NCBI RefSeq assembly: GCF_000495815.1
Contig: NZ_AWGE01000011.1
Location: 1-64,000 of the forward strand
Origin: Asticcacaulis sp. AC466
Lineage (GTDB): Bacteria > Pseudomonadota > Alphaproteobacteria > Caulobacterales > Caulobacteraceae
Direction of reading: 5' to 3'
DNA length: 64,000 nucleotides
The notes under the pieces are model-generated. The model saw only the letters and a program-made list of their open reading frames with translations. It searched no databases and was not told the DNA's origin. Within the stretch, counting starts at the first letter, position 1. Each line of letters opens with the position of its first letter. Below, one piece after another: positions 41,903 through 51,020 of the stretch. A program made the position numbers and the translations under genes.

Positions 41903-42751
41903 ATGAGCCACAGACCCACCGCCGGCGTTGGCCTGAAGCCCGAGCATTACGCTGAGGCCGCGGAAGACGTTCGCGATGGGCTGTGGTTCGAAGTCCACCC
42001 CGAAAACTATATGATTGATGGCGGACCCCGATTAGCCTGGCTTGAGAAGATAGCTTCCTCTCATCCGCTATCCCTGCATGGCGTCGGCATGTCGCTGGCT
42101 GCCGATGAACTGCCCGATGCCCGTCATTTGCGGGCGTTGAAACAGTTGATCGAGCGGTTCCGGCCGTTTGCTGTGTCGGAGCATCTGGCCTGGTCTAAGC
42201 GGCGAGGGGGCTATGCCCCCGATCTCCTGCCCTTTCCCAGAACCTTACGCACTTTGGATCGCGTTGTCCGAAACATCGACCATGCCCAGTCGTATTTGGG
42301 TGTCAGGCTTCTGATCGAAAACCCATCGCTCTATATGCCATTGTCTGGACATGAGATGGACGAAAATGCGTTTCTTGGCGAACTCGTTCAAAGGACAGGC
42401 TGCGGGCTGCTGGTCGATATCAATAACGTCCACATCAGCGCGCACAATCTCGGCTACGATGCCGAGGCGTATCTGGCCAGACTGCCTGCCGATGCCATAG
42501 GTGAAATTCATCTGGCGGGCCATGAACTTGATCCCGGACCGCGCAGCCAGATGTTGATCGATACCCATGCGGCGCCGATTTCCGAGCAGGTTTGGCAACT
42601 TTATGAGCGCTTTGTCGCGCGCATCGGTCCACGGCCAACCTTGATTGAACGCGACGATAATATCCCAGCCTACAGCGATTTGATGCGGGAACGGGATCGC
42701 GCCCATAGGTGTCTCATGGCCTTAAACGTCAAGGATTTGGCGAATGTTTGA
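41903..42751 (+). CDS. bufB2: MNIO family peptide-modifying enzyme (DUF692), BufB2
   Basis: The 282-residue paralogue of BufB1 keeps the same candidate iron ligands: EVHPENYM, LHGVGMSLA, AVSEHLAW, IENPSLYM, LLVDINNVHISAHNLG, IHLAGHELD and ERDDNIPA. It should modify cysteines in BufA2 using iron and oxygen in the cytosol. The gene starts 22 bp after bufA2 and overlaps bufC2 by 8 bp. Sequence differs widely from BufB1 outside the ligand motifs, so the two enzymes probably serve different precursors. Confidence 0.9.
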   Translation: MSHRPTAGVGLKPEHYAEAAEDVRDGLWFEVHPENYMIDGGPRLAWLEKIASSHPLSLHGVGMSLAADELPDARHLRALKQLIERFRPFAVSEHLAWSKRRGGYAPDLLPFPRTLRTLDRVVRNIDHAQSYLGVRLLIENPSLYMPLSGHEMDENAFLGELVQRTGCGLLVDINNVHISAHNLGYDAEAYLARLPADAIGEIHLAGHELDPGPRSQMLIDTHAAPISEQVWQLYERFVARIGPRPTLIERDDNIPAYSDLMRERDRAHRCLMALNVKDLANV

Positions 42752-43535
42752 AGATGGGGCAGAGCCATTTTTTGATGCCTTCTCCCGTGCGCTGGCAGGT
42801 GATGATGCCGCCTTGGCCCCATGGTGGTCAGACGATGCGCACGGCATGGCCGGCCTGAGCATATACCGGAATACGGTTTACAAGGGCTTGGCGGATGCAA
42901 TTGCCGCATCCTATCCAACTGTTTTGAAAGTGGTTGGCGAGGATTGGTTGCGTGAGGCGGCTGTCCTGTTTGCACGCAGCCATCCGCCAGCGCATCCGGT
43001 CCTAATTGACTATGGCGCGGGGTTTGCCGACTGGCTGGATGCGTTTGAACCGGCGGGAGACATGCCGTTTTTGCCCGATCTGGCGCGTATGGACCGTCTG
43101 TGGACCGAGGCGCACCTGGCAGCGGAGGCTGACCCATTTGACCCGCAGACCTTGGTGAGTCTGTCACCGGACGCATATGACCAGGTTACACTCCAACTCA
43201 TCCCATCGGCGCGGCTGGCGAGCTTCGCGATGGGAATCCCAGCCCTATGGGAGTCCTTGAGGTTGCCTGAGGGGGCTGACGCGCTTGAGTTGGAGGACGC
43301 GCCCCGGGCCGTATTGCTCTGGCGGCCCTATGGCGAAGTCAAGGCGCGGCCCCTGACACCAGACGCCTATGCGTTCCTGGCGGCGTGCCGCGCTGGCCAA
43401 AGCCTGGCGTCCGCCGTCGCTGAGGCCTCCGCTCTGGCTGACATCACTGATCTGCCTGCGATGTTTGCCGATCTCATCTCAAACGGCATTTTTGCCGCAT
43501 TGGTCCCATTTCCAATTGAAGGAGTTTCCCCATGA
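42744..43535 (+). CDS. bufC2: BufC-type DUF2063 protein, BufC2
   Basis: The 263-residue protein has the DUF2063 N-terminal domain ([45 protein letters not shown]) and a C-terminal domain ending in strands around [17 protein letters not shown]. It is the expected partner of BufB2, helping to recognise BufA2. It overlaps bufB2 by 8 bp and doxX by 4 bp, consistent with a complex made in fixed ratio. Confidence 0.86.
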   Translation: MFEDGAEPFFDAFSRALAGDDAALAPWWSDDAHGMAGLSIYRNTVYKGLADAIAASYPTVLKVVGEDWLREAAVLFARSHPPAHPVLIDYGAGFADWLDAFEPAGDMPFLPDLARMDRLWTEAHLAAEADPFDPQTLVSLSPDAYDQVTLQLIPSARLASFAMGIPALWESLRLPEGADALELEDAPRAVLLWRPYGEVKARPLTPDAYAFLAACRAGQSLASAVAEASALADITDLPAMFADLISNGIFAALVPFPIEGVSP

Positions 43536-43993
43536 CAACACCGCCAAGTGATAGTCCGGCGCTCGTCAGGCCCATCAACGCGATAGGTGACGCGTTGCAG
43601 AGATTAATCCCCGATGATTTGATCTTGCTCATCACCCGTCTGGGCGTCGCGGGCGTGTTTTTCCTGTCGGGGCGAAGCAAGGTTGATGGAGTGCTGCATA
43701 TCACCGACGGCACCTATACGCTTTTTCGGGAAGACTATCATGTCCCTCTGATCCCGCCCGACATTGCCGCTCACCTGGCGACCTATTCCGAACACCTCTT
43801 CTCGATCCTGCTGGTGCTGGGGCTATTCACCCGCTTTTCGGCCGCGGCCTTCTTTGGCATGACGGCCGTTATCGAAATTTTCGTCTATCCAGACGCCTGG
43901 CCAACCCATTTGAGCTGGGCCGCCCTTTTGATCTTGCTCATTGCTCGCGGCGGCGGCGCATGGAGCCTGGATCGCCTGCTCAAAATCCGCTGA
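43532..43993 (+). CDS. DoxX family membrane protein in a bufferin operon
   Basis: The 153-residue protein has four hydrophobic segments: [21 protein letters not shown], a central [31 protein letters not shown] pair and a terminal [13 protein letters not shown]. This is the DoxX layout. DoxX proteins often accompany DUF692-DUF2063 genes and may link the system to membrane redox chemistry or assist export; the role is not proven. It is the last gene of the bufA2 operon, overlapping bufC2 by 4 bp. Confidence 0.85.
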   Translation: MTTPPSDSPALVRPINAIGDALQRLIPDDLILLITRLGVAGVFFLSGRSKVDGVLHITDGTYTLFREDYHVPLIPPDIAAHLATYSEHLFSILLVLGLFTRFSAAAFFGMTAVIEIFVYPDAWPTHLSWAALLILLIARGGGAWSLDRLLKIR

Positions 43994-44055
43994 TACATCA
44001 GGCAATGTTAGATGTTTCATGGCAAAATATCTTCTAACCACAACAGGTGGACAGA

Positions 44056-44325
44056 ATGTCAATCAATGGCGACTACCCGCATCCCGTTACGGTCAACGGC
44101 TTTAGCTGCAAGAATTGCACGGACGTAGATTATGCGAAAAAGCACATAGATCCGTCACATCCAAAGTCTGGTCCCTATAATATAAGTGCCGACAGCGATC
44201 CGTCACGGACACAGGCGGTGACCTTCGGTGGTGCGCTGCGTGACCTATCGGCGGCGCCGTCGACTGCGTCGATAACGACACCTGCTATGCCTGCACCGGG
44301 GCAGGTCTTGAATATCACGGTGTGA
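44056..44325 (+). CDS. Small hypothetical protein with a CKNC motif
   Basis: I do not recognise this 89-residue protein. Its N-terminal half, MSINGDYPHPVTVNGFSCKNC and DVDYAKKHIDPSHP, looks compact and conserved in style, with a Cys-x2-Cys pair that could bind metal or be redox active. The C-terminal half is low in complexity (Ala, Pro, Thr, Ser) and probably disordered. There is no signal peptide. The ATG at 44056 has AGGTGG upstream; a TTG or ATG three codons earlier is less likely. It follows the bufferin operon by 60 bp but has no visible sigma-F promoter. Confidence 0.6.
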   Translation: MSINGDYPHPVTVNGFSCKNCTDVDYAKKHIDPSHPKSGPYNISADSDPSRTQAVTFGGALRDLSAAPSTASITTPAMPAPGQVLNITV

Positions 44326-44468
44326 AGCAAGTCAACACAGCTGTTTCATATGGCGATCGTCCATCTCGGACTTCGCCGTGATATATATTTTGACAAATGA
44401 CCATTTCGATCCACAATGGTTAACGGGTGCTGCCGGATTTTAATCCTCAGCTGGCGGGGGGGCATCAA

Positions 44469-45194
44469 GTGTTAAAGTGGAATCTTAAGGCCGTCGTGTT
44501 GAGCATTTCGGTTGGAACTGTTTTCCTGCTCGGTGTTAACGCCGCCACGGAAACATATGCGCAGACCCAACCCAGCGCGACCGCCGCGGGACGCGCGTCT
44601 CCCCCTCGGCTTTTACCGCCGGCCCCTGTACAATGGCAAAGCGTCCTTGACCAAATCGCCAGGGTGCGTGCCAGCCGCAAAGGGCCTGGCACTGTCGTGA
44701 GGCTGGTGGCATCTGAACTTGATAAGACTGAACTCCCGGTCATATTGCCGCGTGAGGGCATCGTCGACACGATCAAGGCGAAATTGATCAGCTTCGGAGA
44801 TGCCTATGCGTTGGACCTTCCGCAAAAAAATGGCGTCCATATCACGATGTATGGCAACCGAAACTTTTTGCAGGTCGCCAAGGGAGCCATCTCCAATCGG
44901 CCCGCCATGAGACTGAAAGGTGTGGCGGAGGATATTCGCGTCGCGCAGATGGAAGACGGCTGGACGGCCACATTCATGAGGTTTGGCGTCGTCTACAGTT
45001 TAGATGTGTCCTGCGATGATCCGGCAGCGCCGGAATGTAAATCGGACGGGTATTTGAAAAAGATACTGACCGAGTTTGACGATGTGGGGATAGGCTCAAA
45101 GGCGCGTGCGGCGGCGGCCCGTTTCAAGCCGCCGGGCGGTCTGACAAAAACGCCACCTGATGCGGCACGAAATGACCAGAAGGGAGCCGGATAA
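44469..45194 (+). CDS. Secreted hypothetical protein, first of a two-gene unit
   Basis: The product of about 241 residues starts at a GTG with a G-rich element before it and has an N-terminal signal peptide (cleavage near ETYAQTQ). The mature part contains a beta-rich domain with HITMYGNRNFLQVA and RFGVVYSLDVSCDDPAAPECKSDGYL, with two cysteines close together. I do not recognise the family. The stop codon overlaps the start of the M23 lipoprotein gene by one base, so the two products are made together and may act together at the cell envelope. Confidence 0.65.
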   Translation: MLKWNLKAVVLSISVGTVFLLGVNAATETYAQTQPSATAAGRASPPRLLPPAPVQWQSVLDQIARVRASRKGPGTVVRLVASELDKTELPVILPREGIVDTIKAKLISFGDAYALDLPQKNGVHITMYGNRNFLQVAKGAISNRPAMRLKGVAEDIRVAQMEDGWTATFMRFGVVYSLDVSCDDPAAPECKSDGYLKKILTEFDDVGIGSKARAAAARFKPPGGLTKTPPDAARNDQKGAG

Positions 45195-46093
45195 TGCGCC
45201 CCTTTATCTCCATGTCCCGTCTCTTGCGTGTCGGTTTGCTTTTCGTGGTGACGGCCTGCGGTCCACAGACCCAAACCGGCAGCCAGGTGAGCTCGCAATC
45301 CGCGTCGGCTGTTTCAGAGGATATGGTGTCTAGCTTTGTTGATACATCTTCGGTCGAAGAGTCTGACAGCGCATCTGAACCTACGGCCGGCGCGTCAACG
45401 TTGGATTTCCCCCATGAGGCGCCTACGGTGCTTGTCGCGGGATCAGGCAGCGGATACTCAGACCTCAGCAATTGGGCGCCCGGCATCTGCTTCCCGGTTC
45501 AGGGCGCCGCCTTTGCAAATTCGCAGGTCTATAGCCCCGGTGGCGATCACTACCCCAGCCCATCGGCGACCAACCACGGCAGCCAATGTGATGGCAAAAA
45601 CTACGCTTTCCCATGGCACGACAATTTCTGTGAGGCCAGGAGTTGGACAAACCCGGTCTGTGCGAGCGGCAGTGGGCATCAGGGCCAGGATATCCGTCCG
45701 GCCAGTTGCAAGGCCAATCAATACTGGGCCGTCGCCGCCGAAGACGGTGTCGTCACTCAGGTGGGCTCATATACGGTCGCGATCACCGGCAATGCCGTCC
45801 CGCACAGAATTTTCCGCTACCTGCATATGCAAAAGTCATCCGTTAAGGTCGCTGTTGGCGACAAGGTTCTGCGTGGCCAAAAGCTCGGACTGATTTCGAA
45901 TAACCTGGGCGTTTCGAACGGTGTGCAGCAATATACAACCATCCATTTGCATTTCGAAGTGCGTGTCGCTCAGGCCGAAACCATGAGCGATGGCAAAGTC
46001 TTAGCGGCAAACGCCTTTGTGCCGCCCTATACCGCGCTTGTGAATGCTTACCAACGCCGTATGGCGGGAGATTGCGATACGACGTCTCAATAG
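45194..46093 (+). CDS. M23 family metallopeptidase, lipoprotein
   Basis: The 299-residue protein has a lipoprotein signal (LFVVTAC, Cys 22) and a Ser/Thr/Glu-rich linker to about residue 85. The C-terminal domain is M23/LytM type: the zinc motif HxxxD is HQGQD (His 162, Asp 166), YLHM supplies another His, and HLHFE (His 251 and 253) is the HxH motif. All zinc and catalytic residues are therefore present, unlike in degenerate EnvC/NlpD regulators, so peptidoglycan endopeptidase activity is plausible. Several extra cysteines lie between residues 99 and 172. It is translationally coupled to the upstream secreted protein. Confidence 0.82.
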   Translation: MRPFISMSRLLRVGLLFVVTACGPQTQTGSQVSSQSASAVSEDMVSSFVDTSSVEESDSASEPTAGASTLDFPHEAPTVLVAGSGSGYSDLSNWAPGICFPVQGAAFANSQVYSPGGDHYPSPSATNHGSQCDGKNYAFPWHDNFCEARSWTNPVCASGSGHQGQDIRPASCKANQYWAVAAEDGVVTQVGSYTVAITGNAVPHRIFRYLHMQKSSVKVAVGDKVLRGQKLGLISNNLGVSNGVQQYTTIHLHFEVRVAQAETMSDGKVLAANAFVPPYTALVNAYQRRMAGDCDTTSQ

Positions 46094-46110
46094 AACAAGC
46101 TTGCGACCAT

Positions 46111-47265
46111 TCAGCGCAAAGCCATCAGGTCTGTTTTCAGGCGCAGATTGAATACGGTCGCGTCGTCGATATCGCTGCGGCCATAGGGATGCGATATATA
46201 TTGCAGGTCGGGCTGTATCGACAGTCCGTCGCGAATGTCCCATCGGTAGGTCAGTTCGTAGGTAATTTCCCGCTGTAGCGTATCTCCTATCGACGTTTGA
46301 TAGGGTTTGCCGAAATGGGCCGCAGCGATAGCAAAGCCCACCTGGTCTGTGTCGCGTCCTTTAAAAGGGGCGGTGTAGACCAGTCCGCCGCCGGCATATT
46401 GGTCTATCGTCATGACTTGAGCATTGGCGACGCCGGTGCGGAGCCAGCCCTTAAGTCCGCGGGTGTCATCGCCGGTGAGCGTGACCGCGAGTTGAGCATA
46501 GGCGCCCGAGTTACTGTCGGACCAGCCAGAGCCGTCAAGGCGCTCCGCGGCGGCGCTATTGTGCCAGGTGGCCAGCTTCAGGTAACCGCCTTCAAAATCG
46601 TACTGATATTCCCCGACGATATGGCTGCCTTCGCGTCGCGACAGTCGGATATAGGCAAACGCCTTGTCATCGTTGGGATTGCCCGGCACGGCGTCGAAAA
46701 CGCCCGCGCGAAAGCTGTTGCGGTCATCGAAACGCCATTGACCGACGATGCCCAGGCCGCTTGTCGGAAAAATAGACAGGCCGATCTGCGAATAGTCGAC
46801 CCCAATGCCATGCGAGGCATTCAGGAACAGCCCGCCGACCGTCTGGACGTCGAAAATGCCATTGAGATTGATCAGGCCCGCCATGACATAGCTGTCCTTG
46901 CGGAATGTTTTTTTGCCGTAGGTTTCGAACAACCGCCACCCTTCGATGCTATCGATGTTGGACGTCGTCTGGATATCGCCGGCGTGAGAGCCTGAAAACG
47001 GGCCGCCGAAATCGCCCAGTATATAACCGAAGGCTTCCCAGCCATTGTCACCCGTCCAGTGGGCGGTCAGGTCAAGATTGCTCAGGCTGCGCGATCCAAC
47101 GTCGAGGCCGCCACTCAGTACATTGTCGACTTCCGTTGTCAGAACGGCGCCAGCCACGGTATCGGCCCGGCCTTGTGTGGCGAGGGCTAGTCCGATGACG
47201 AGTGCGGAGATGAAGCCGTAGATGCCGAGGCAGCTCGACTGGCGATGGGTGGATAACGAAGGCAT
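46111..47265 (-). CDS. OprB family carbohydrate-selective porin
   Basis: This 384-residue outer-membrane protein has a signal peptide and a beta-barrel sequence typical of OprB sugar porins: LDLTAHWTGDNGWEAFGYILGDFGG, GLINLNGIFDVQTVGGLFLNASHGIGVDYSQIG, then repeated amphipathic strands and a terminal LELTYRWDIRDGLSIQPDLQYISHP-like part. OprB porins let glucose and other sugars diffuse into the periplasm. No sugar-uptake genes are adjacent. It converges with the M23 lipoprotein gene, 17 bp away. Confidence 0.85.
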   Translation of the reverse strand: MPSLSTHRQSSCLGIYGFISALVIGLALATQGRADTVAGAVLTTEVDNVLSGGLDVGSRSLSNLDLTAHWTGDNGWEAFGYILGDFGGPFSGSHAGDIQTTSNIDSIEGWRLFETYGKKTFRKDSYVMAGLINLNGIFDVQTVGGLFLNASHGIGVDYSQIGLSIFPTSGLGIVGQWRFDDRNSFRAGVFDAVPGNPNDDKAFAYIRLSRREGSHIVGEYQYDFEGGYLKLATWHNSAAAERLDGSGWSDSNSGAYAQLAVTLTGDDTRGLKGWLRTGVANAQVMTIDQYAGGGLVYTAPFKGRDTDQVGFAIAAAHFGKPYQTSIGDTLQREITYELTYRWDIRDGLSIQPDLQYISHPYGRSDIDDATVFNLRLKTDLMALR

Positions 47266-47336
47266 GTACGCTCAGATACGGGGGCACGGAGGTGTATTAT
47301 TCCATAAATCCGATACTATATCGTGAATGGGTGGGC

Positions 47337-47873
47337 CTAATCCGCCCAGCCGTCGCCGTGTGGCACATCGCTGGGGGGCAAAAGGTCGCGGGTCATGAAA
47401 ACCACATCGAGCCAGCGGCCAAATTTGAAGCCTGCCCTTGGTAAATAGCCAGTGTGCGTGAAACCGCAGGCCGCGTGGACACCGATCGAGCCGCCGTTTT
47501 CTCGGTCGCCGATAACGGCGATCATGCTGTAAAGCCCACGCGCGGTGCACAGGTCTATCAATCGGTTTAGCAACTGTTTGCCTATCCCACGTCCTGTGGC
47601 GTCTTGGGCCAGGTAGATACTGTTCTCGACCACATAGCGATAGGCGGGGCGTGTGCGGAAGGGCGCCGCATAGGCGTAGCCGACGACACGGCCATTTTCG
47701 ACCGCGACCAGATAGGGCAGGCGCAGGTCGTGTACCGTCTGGAAACCGGACCGCATTTCCGCTTCGGTGGCCGGTTCCAGCGCGAAGGTGCCAGTGCCGT
47801 GCAAGACGTTATGGGCATAGATGGCCGTAATGGCGGCAAAATCGCCCTCGACGGCGTCGCGGATATCAACCAT
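47337..47873 (-). CDS. GNAT acetyltransferase, phosphinothricin/methionine sulfoximine type
   Basis: The protein of about 178 residues matches PAT-type GNAT enzymes: VDIRDAVEGDFAAITAIYAHNVLHGTGTF at the start, then LVAVENGRVVGYAYAAPFRTRPAYRYVVENSIYLAQDATGRGIGKQLL, which includes the acetyl-CoA loop, and GFTHTGYLPRAGFKFGRWLDVVFM at the end. Such enzymes acetylate phosphinothricin, methionine sulfoximine or related amines. The ATG at 47873 overlaps the end of the oligopeptidase gene by 8 bp, so the two genes are co-transcribed. Confidence 0.87.
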   Translation of the reverse strand: MVDIRDAVEGDFAAITAIYAHNVLHGTGTFALEPATEAEMRSGFQTVHDLRLPYLVAVENGRVVGYAYAAPFRTRPAYRYVVENSIYLAQDATGRGIGKQLLNRLIDLCTARGLYSMIAVIGDRENGGSIGVHAACGFTHTGYLPRAGFKFGRWLDVVFMTRDLLPPSDVPHGDGWAD

Positions 47874-49986
47874 GGCGATCGACCGCCCAAATGGCGAAGG
47901 CATAATCGAAGGCAATCTCTTTCAGGAAGTCGAAGCGGCCCGAGGCGCCGCCATGTCCGGCGTCCATATTGATCTTGAGAAGCATCGGCGCGCCCGACGT
48001 CGATTTTTCGCGCAACTTTGCGATCCACTTCATCGGTTCCCAGTAGGTCACGCGCGTGTCCGACAGGCCGCCCGTGGCCAGGACCGGCGGGTAAGGCTGG
48101 GGTTTGATGTTATCGTAAGGCGAATAGCTGGCGATATAGTCATAGGCTTCGGCGTCTTCCAACGGATTGCCCCATTCGGGCCACTCCGGCGGGGTGAGCG
48201 GCAGGCTTGTGTCACTCATGGTGTTCAGCACATCGATAAATGGCACCGCACCAATGACACCGGCCCACAGGTCCGGCCGCATATTGGCGACCGCGCCCAT
48301 CAGCATGCCACCAGCCGATCCGCCGTAGGCGACGATCTTGCCACGCGTGCCATAGCCGGCGTCGCACAGGCTTTCGGCACAGGCGATAAAGTCCGTGAAG
48401 GTGTTGACCTTCTTGAACTTGCGACCATCCAGGAACCAGCCATAGCCTTTTTCCGAGCCGCCTCGGATATGGGCGATGGCGTAGACCCAGCCGCGGTCGA
48501 CCAGGCTAAGTGAGCGGATCGAAAACCCCGGGTCCATCGGTATGCCGTAAGAGCCATAAGCATAGAGCAGGAGCGGGGCCTTGCCGTCGAGCGGCGTGCC
48601 GCTTTTCATCAGCACCGTAATAGGCACATCCTGGCCATCCGGGGCCTTGGCATAGAGGCGGCGCGCGACATAGTTGGCCGGATTATGGCCGGAAGGGATG
48701 ATCTGCGTCTTGCGCAGGACGCGGTCGCGCGTCTCCATATTGTAGTCGAAGGTTTGGGCGGGCGTGGTCGGGGAGGTGTAGCTGTACCGAATGATGTCGG
48801 TATCGTACTCGTAGCCTCCTGACGCGCCGAGGCTGTAGGCCTCTTCATCCACCGAGACGATGTGCTCGTTCATGTCCGCCTTGCGGGTGATAACGATACG
48901 CGTATTGGCGTTTTCGCGCTCGACCCGAAGCATGTGGCGTTTATAAACGCCCGATCCGGTGATGTAGATACCGGGGCGATGGGGCACGAGGTCTCGCCAC
49001 GTGTCGCGTGACGGGCGTTCAGCCAGCGATACCATAAGCTTGAAATCGATGGCGCCGTCGGCATTGGTGCGAATGATGAAGCGGTCATCCCAGTGATCGA
49101 TATCGTATTGGACGCCATCTTCGCGCGGTTGCACGCAAAACGGCAGTTCTTCCGGCGTCGCGGCCGGAATTAGCCAGGTTTCGTTGGTTTCATGATTGCC
49201 GCCGCCGATGCTGATAAAGGCGTCGGAACTCAGCGTGCCGACGTGCAGGAAAAAGCCCTCATCGGGTTCGTCATAGACCAGAACGTCTTCGCCACCGCGC
49301 GCCGGACGGCGGTAGACCTTGGCCGGCCGCGAGTTTTCATCGCGCCAGGTCCAGAAGATGTAGCGGGAGTCCGGCGAGAAGGTGAAGCCGCCGTCGCAGC
49401 TTGTGATCGGGTCAGGCAGGATCTCGCCGGTCGTCAGATCCTTGACGTAGACGGTGTAGTACTCGGAGCCTTGCGTGTCTTCGCCCCAGGCGAACAGCCG
49501 GTGATCGGGACTGTGCTGGGCGTCGGAGGTTTCGTAGAATTCGGTGCCCTTGGCCCGTTCTTCTTCGTTGAGTAGTATCTCTTCGGCGTCGCGGGTCGTG
49601 TCCGTCGCTGGGATTGCGGCGTGGAAATCGCCGCGCGTGCGCGGCCGGCGCGCCACGATGGGGTGTTGAGCGCCGGTTTCAAAGCGCGAATAGTACTCCC
49701 AATCGCCGTCGGGCGTAGGGACGCTGGCGTCGTCTTCCTTTATTCGTCCCTTCATTTCAGCGAAAAGGGCGTCTTGCAATGCCTGCGTGCCATCCAGGAC
49801 GGCGGCGGAATAGGCGTTTTCTTCGTCCAGCGCGGCCTTGATATCGGCGCGGATGGAACCCGGGTCGCGAAGAACCGCCTGCCAGTTGTCGTCCTTCATC
49901 CAATGGTAATCGTCTGTCCGTGTCCGGCCCAGTTGCTCGATGGTAAACGGCTTGCGGGCGGGCGAGGGGGCTTTGGGCAGGGTCAC
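47866..49986 (-). CDS. ptrB: Oligopeptidase B (S9A serine peptidase)
   Basis: The 706-residue enzyme cleaves peptides after basic residues. An N-terminal seven-bladed propeller (about 60-410) restricts substrate size; the C-terminal alpha/beta hydrolase domain contains the nucleophile in YGGSAGGMLMG, an acidic residue after PVLATGGLSDTRV, and the catalytic His in DAGHGGASGRFDFL. RGGSEKGYGWFLDGRKFKKVNTFTDFIACAE is a further S9A signature. No signal peptide is seen. The start codon is GTG. Its 3' end overlaps the GNAT gene by 8 bp. Confidence 0.94.
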   Translation of the reverse strand: MTLPKAPSPARKPFTIEQLGRTRTDDYHWMKDDNWQAVLRDPGSIRADIKAALDEENAYSAAVLDGTQALQDALFAEMKGRIKEDDASVPTPDGDWEYYSRFETGAQHPIVARRPRTRGDFHAAIPATDTTRDAEEILLNEEERAKGTEFYETSDAQHSPDHRLFAWGEDTQGSEYYTVYVKDLTTGEILPDPITSCDGGFTFSPDSRYIFWTWRDENSRPAKVYRRPARGGEDVLVYDEPDEGFFLHVGTLSSDAFISIGGGNHETNETWLIPAATPEELPFCVQPREDGVQYDIDHWDDRFIIRTNADGAIDFKLMVSLAERPSRDTWRDLVPHRPGIYITGSGVYKRHMLRVERENANTRIVITRKADMNEHIVSVDEEAYSLGASGGYEYDTDIIRYSYTSPTTPAQTFDYNMETRDRVLRKTQIIPSGHNPANYVARRLYAKAPDGQDVPITVLMKSGTPLDGKAPLLLYAYGSYGIPMDPGFSIRSLSLVDRGWVYAIAHIRGGSEKGYGWFLDGRKFKKVNTFTDFIACAESLCDAGYGTRGKIVAYGGSAGGMLMGAVANMRPDLWAGVIGAVPFIDVLNTMSDTSLPLTPPEWPEWGNPLEDAEAYDYIASYSPYDNIKPQPYPPVLATGGLSDTRVTYWEPMKWIAKLREKSTSGAPMLLKINMDAGHGGASGRFDFLKEIAFDYAFAIWAVDRHG

Positions 49987-50088
49987 GGGCGATCAGACTT
50001 TCTAGTGTGGCGGTAAAACACCGAGGCCATTCAAAAGACAGCGAATGGTAAACAACGCTATGGGGTGCAGGATTGACCCAATCCGGAA

Positions 50089-51012
50089 ATGCCGTCAAAT
50101 GTCTATATCGTATTTGTGGGGGATAAGCGCGTGATGATGGACGTTGACTTGACCGTGGCCTTGATCAAGGCAACCGTCCAAATCGATCAACCGATCAATG
50201 AAGCCAAGCGCATGGTCGGTACGGGTTTTTTGATCTCCGTCCAGAAGCCGGATGGCGCCACCCAGATCGTATTGGTCACCGCCGCCCACGTCTTCGAAAA
50301 GATGCCAGCGGCGGATGTGCGCATCGGCTGGCGCACGCAGGCCAAGGGGAACTGGAGTTACGTTCCGGCCAATATGACGATCCGTTCTGCGGCAGGGCCG
50401 GTCTGGTATCAGCACCCCAGCCAGGACATTGCAGTTATACCGGTTAACGTACCCGATGCCCTCCGTGACTCCGCCATCCCACAAAGCTGGCTGGCCGACG
50501 AAAACACTTTCGCAAACGAGAAGGTCGGGGCCGGCGACGAGTTGATGACGCTTGGCTATCCGCATGGGTTATCTGCGAACGTGGCGGGTTTCCCGATCCT
50601 GCGGGCGGGCCGCGTGGCGTCATATCCTGTGTCGCCGCCAAGCGCCTATCCGACCTTCCTGATCGATCTGACGGCAGTGCCGGGTAATTCGGGCGGTCCG
50701 GTATTCATGACATCGCAAGCGGGAAAGGGACACACCTTCATCGCGGGCGTTCTGATAAAGCAGGTCGAGGACGACAGTCAGCGTCTGGAACTGGGTGTCG
50801 TTACGGACGCGGTCTTTGTGCGTCAAACCATTGACATCATGCTCAAGGCTGAGGCCAGCGGTGTCAATCCGTCGGCCAATCTGAAACCGGCGGCGCCGGC
50901 GCCAATGCGCACACCCGGTGGGCCGACAACCTCCAGTCCCGATATGACCCGCCGTACAACGGCCCGTCCGTCCGATAGTGTCGGCGGCGACCAGCAAACG
51001 CCAGGCCAATAG
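50089..51012 (+). CDS. Trypsin-like serine protease domain protein
   Basis: The 307-residue protein has a chymotrypsin-fold domain with an apparently complete triad: His in VLVTAAHVFEK, Asp in YQHPSQDIAVIPV and Ser in TAVPGNSGGPVF. No PDZ domain follows; the last 60 residues are Pro, Thr and Ser rich and probably disordered. No clear signal peptide is present, which is unusual for a DegP-like enzyme, so it may act in the cytosol or use another route. The start could also be an ATG at 50134 (MMDVDLTVALIK). It is divergent from ptrB and converges with the acyl-CoA dehydrogenase gene. Confidence 0.8.
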   Translation: MPSNVYIVFVGDKRVMMDVDLTVALIKATVQIDQPINEAKRMVGTGFLISVQKPDGATQIVLVTAAHVFEKMPAADVRIGWRTQAKGNWSYVPANMTIRSAAGPVWYQHPSQDIAVIPVNVPDALRDSAIPQSWLADENTFANEKVGAGDELMTLGYPHGLSANVAGFPILRAGRVASYPVSPPSAYPTFLIDLTAVPGNSGGPVFMTSQAGKGHTFIAGVLIKQVEDDSQRLELGVVTDAVFVRQTIDIMLKAEASGVNPSANLKPAAPAPMRTPGGPTTSSPDMTRRTTARPSDSVGGDQQTPGQ

Positions 51013-51020
51013 GCGTTAGC

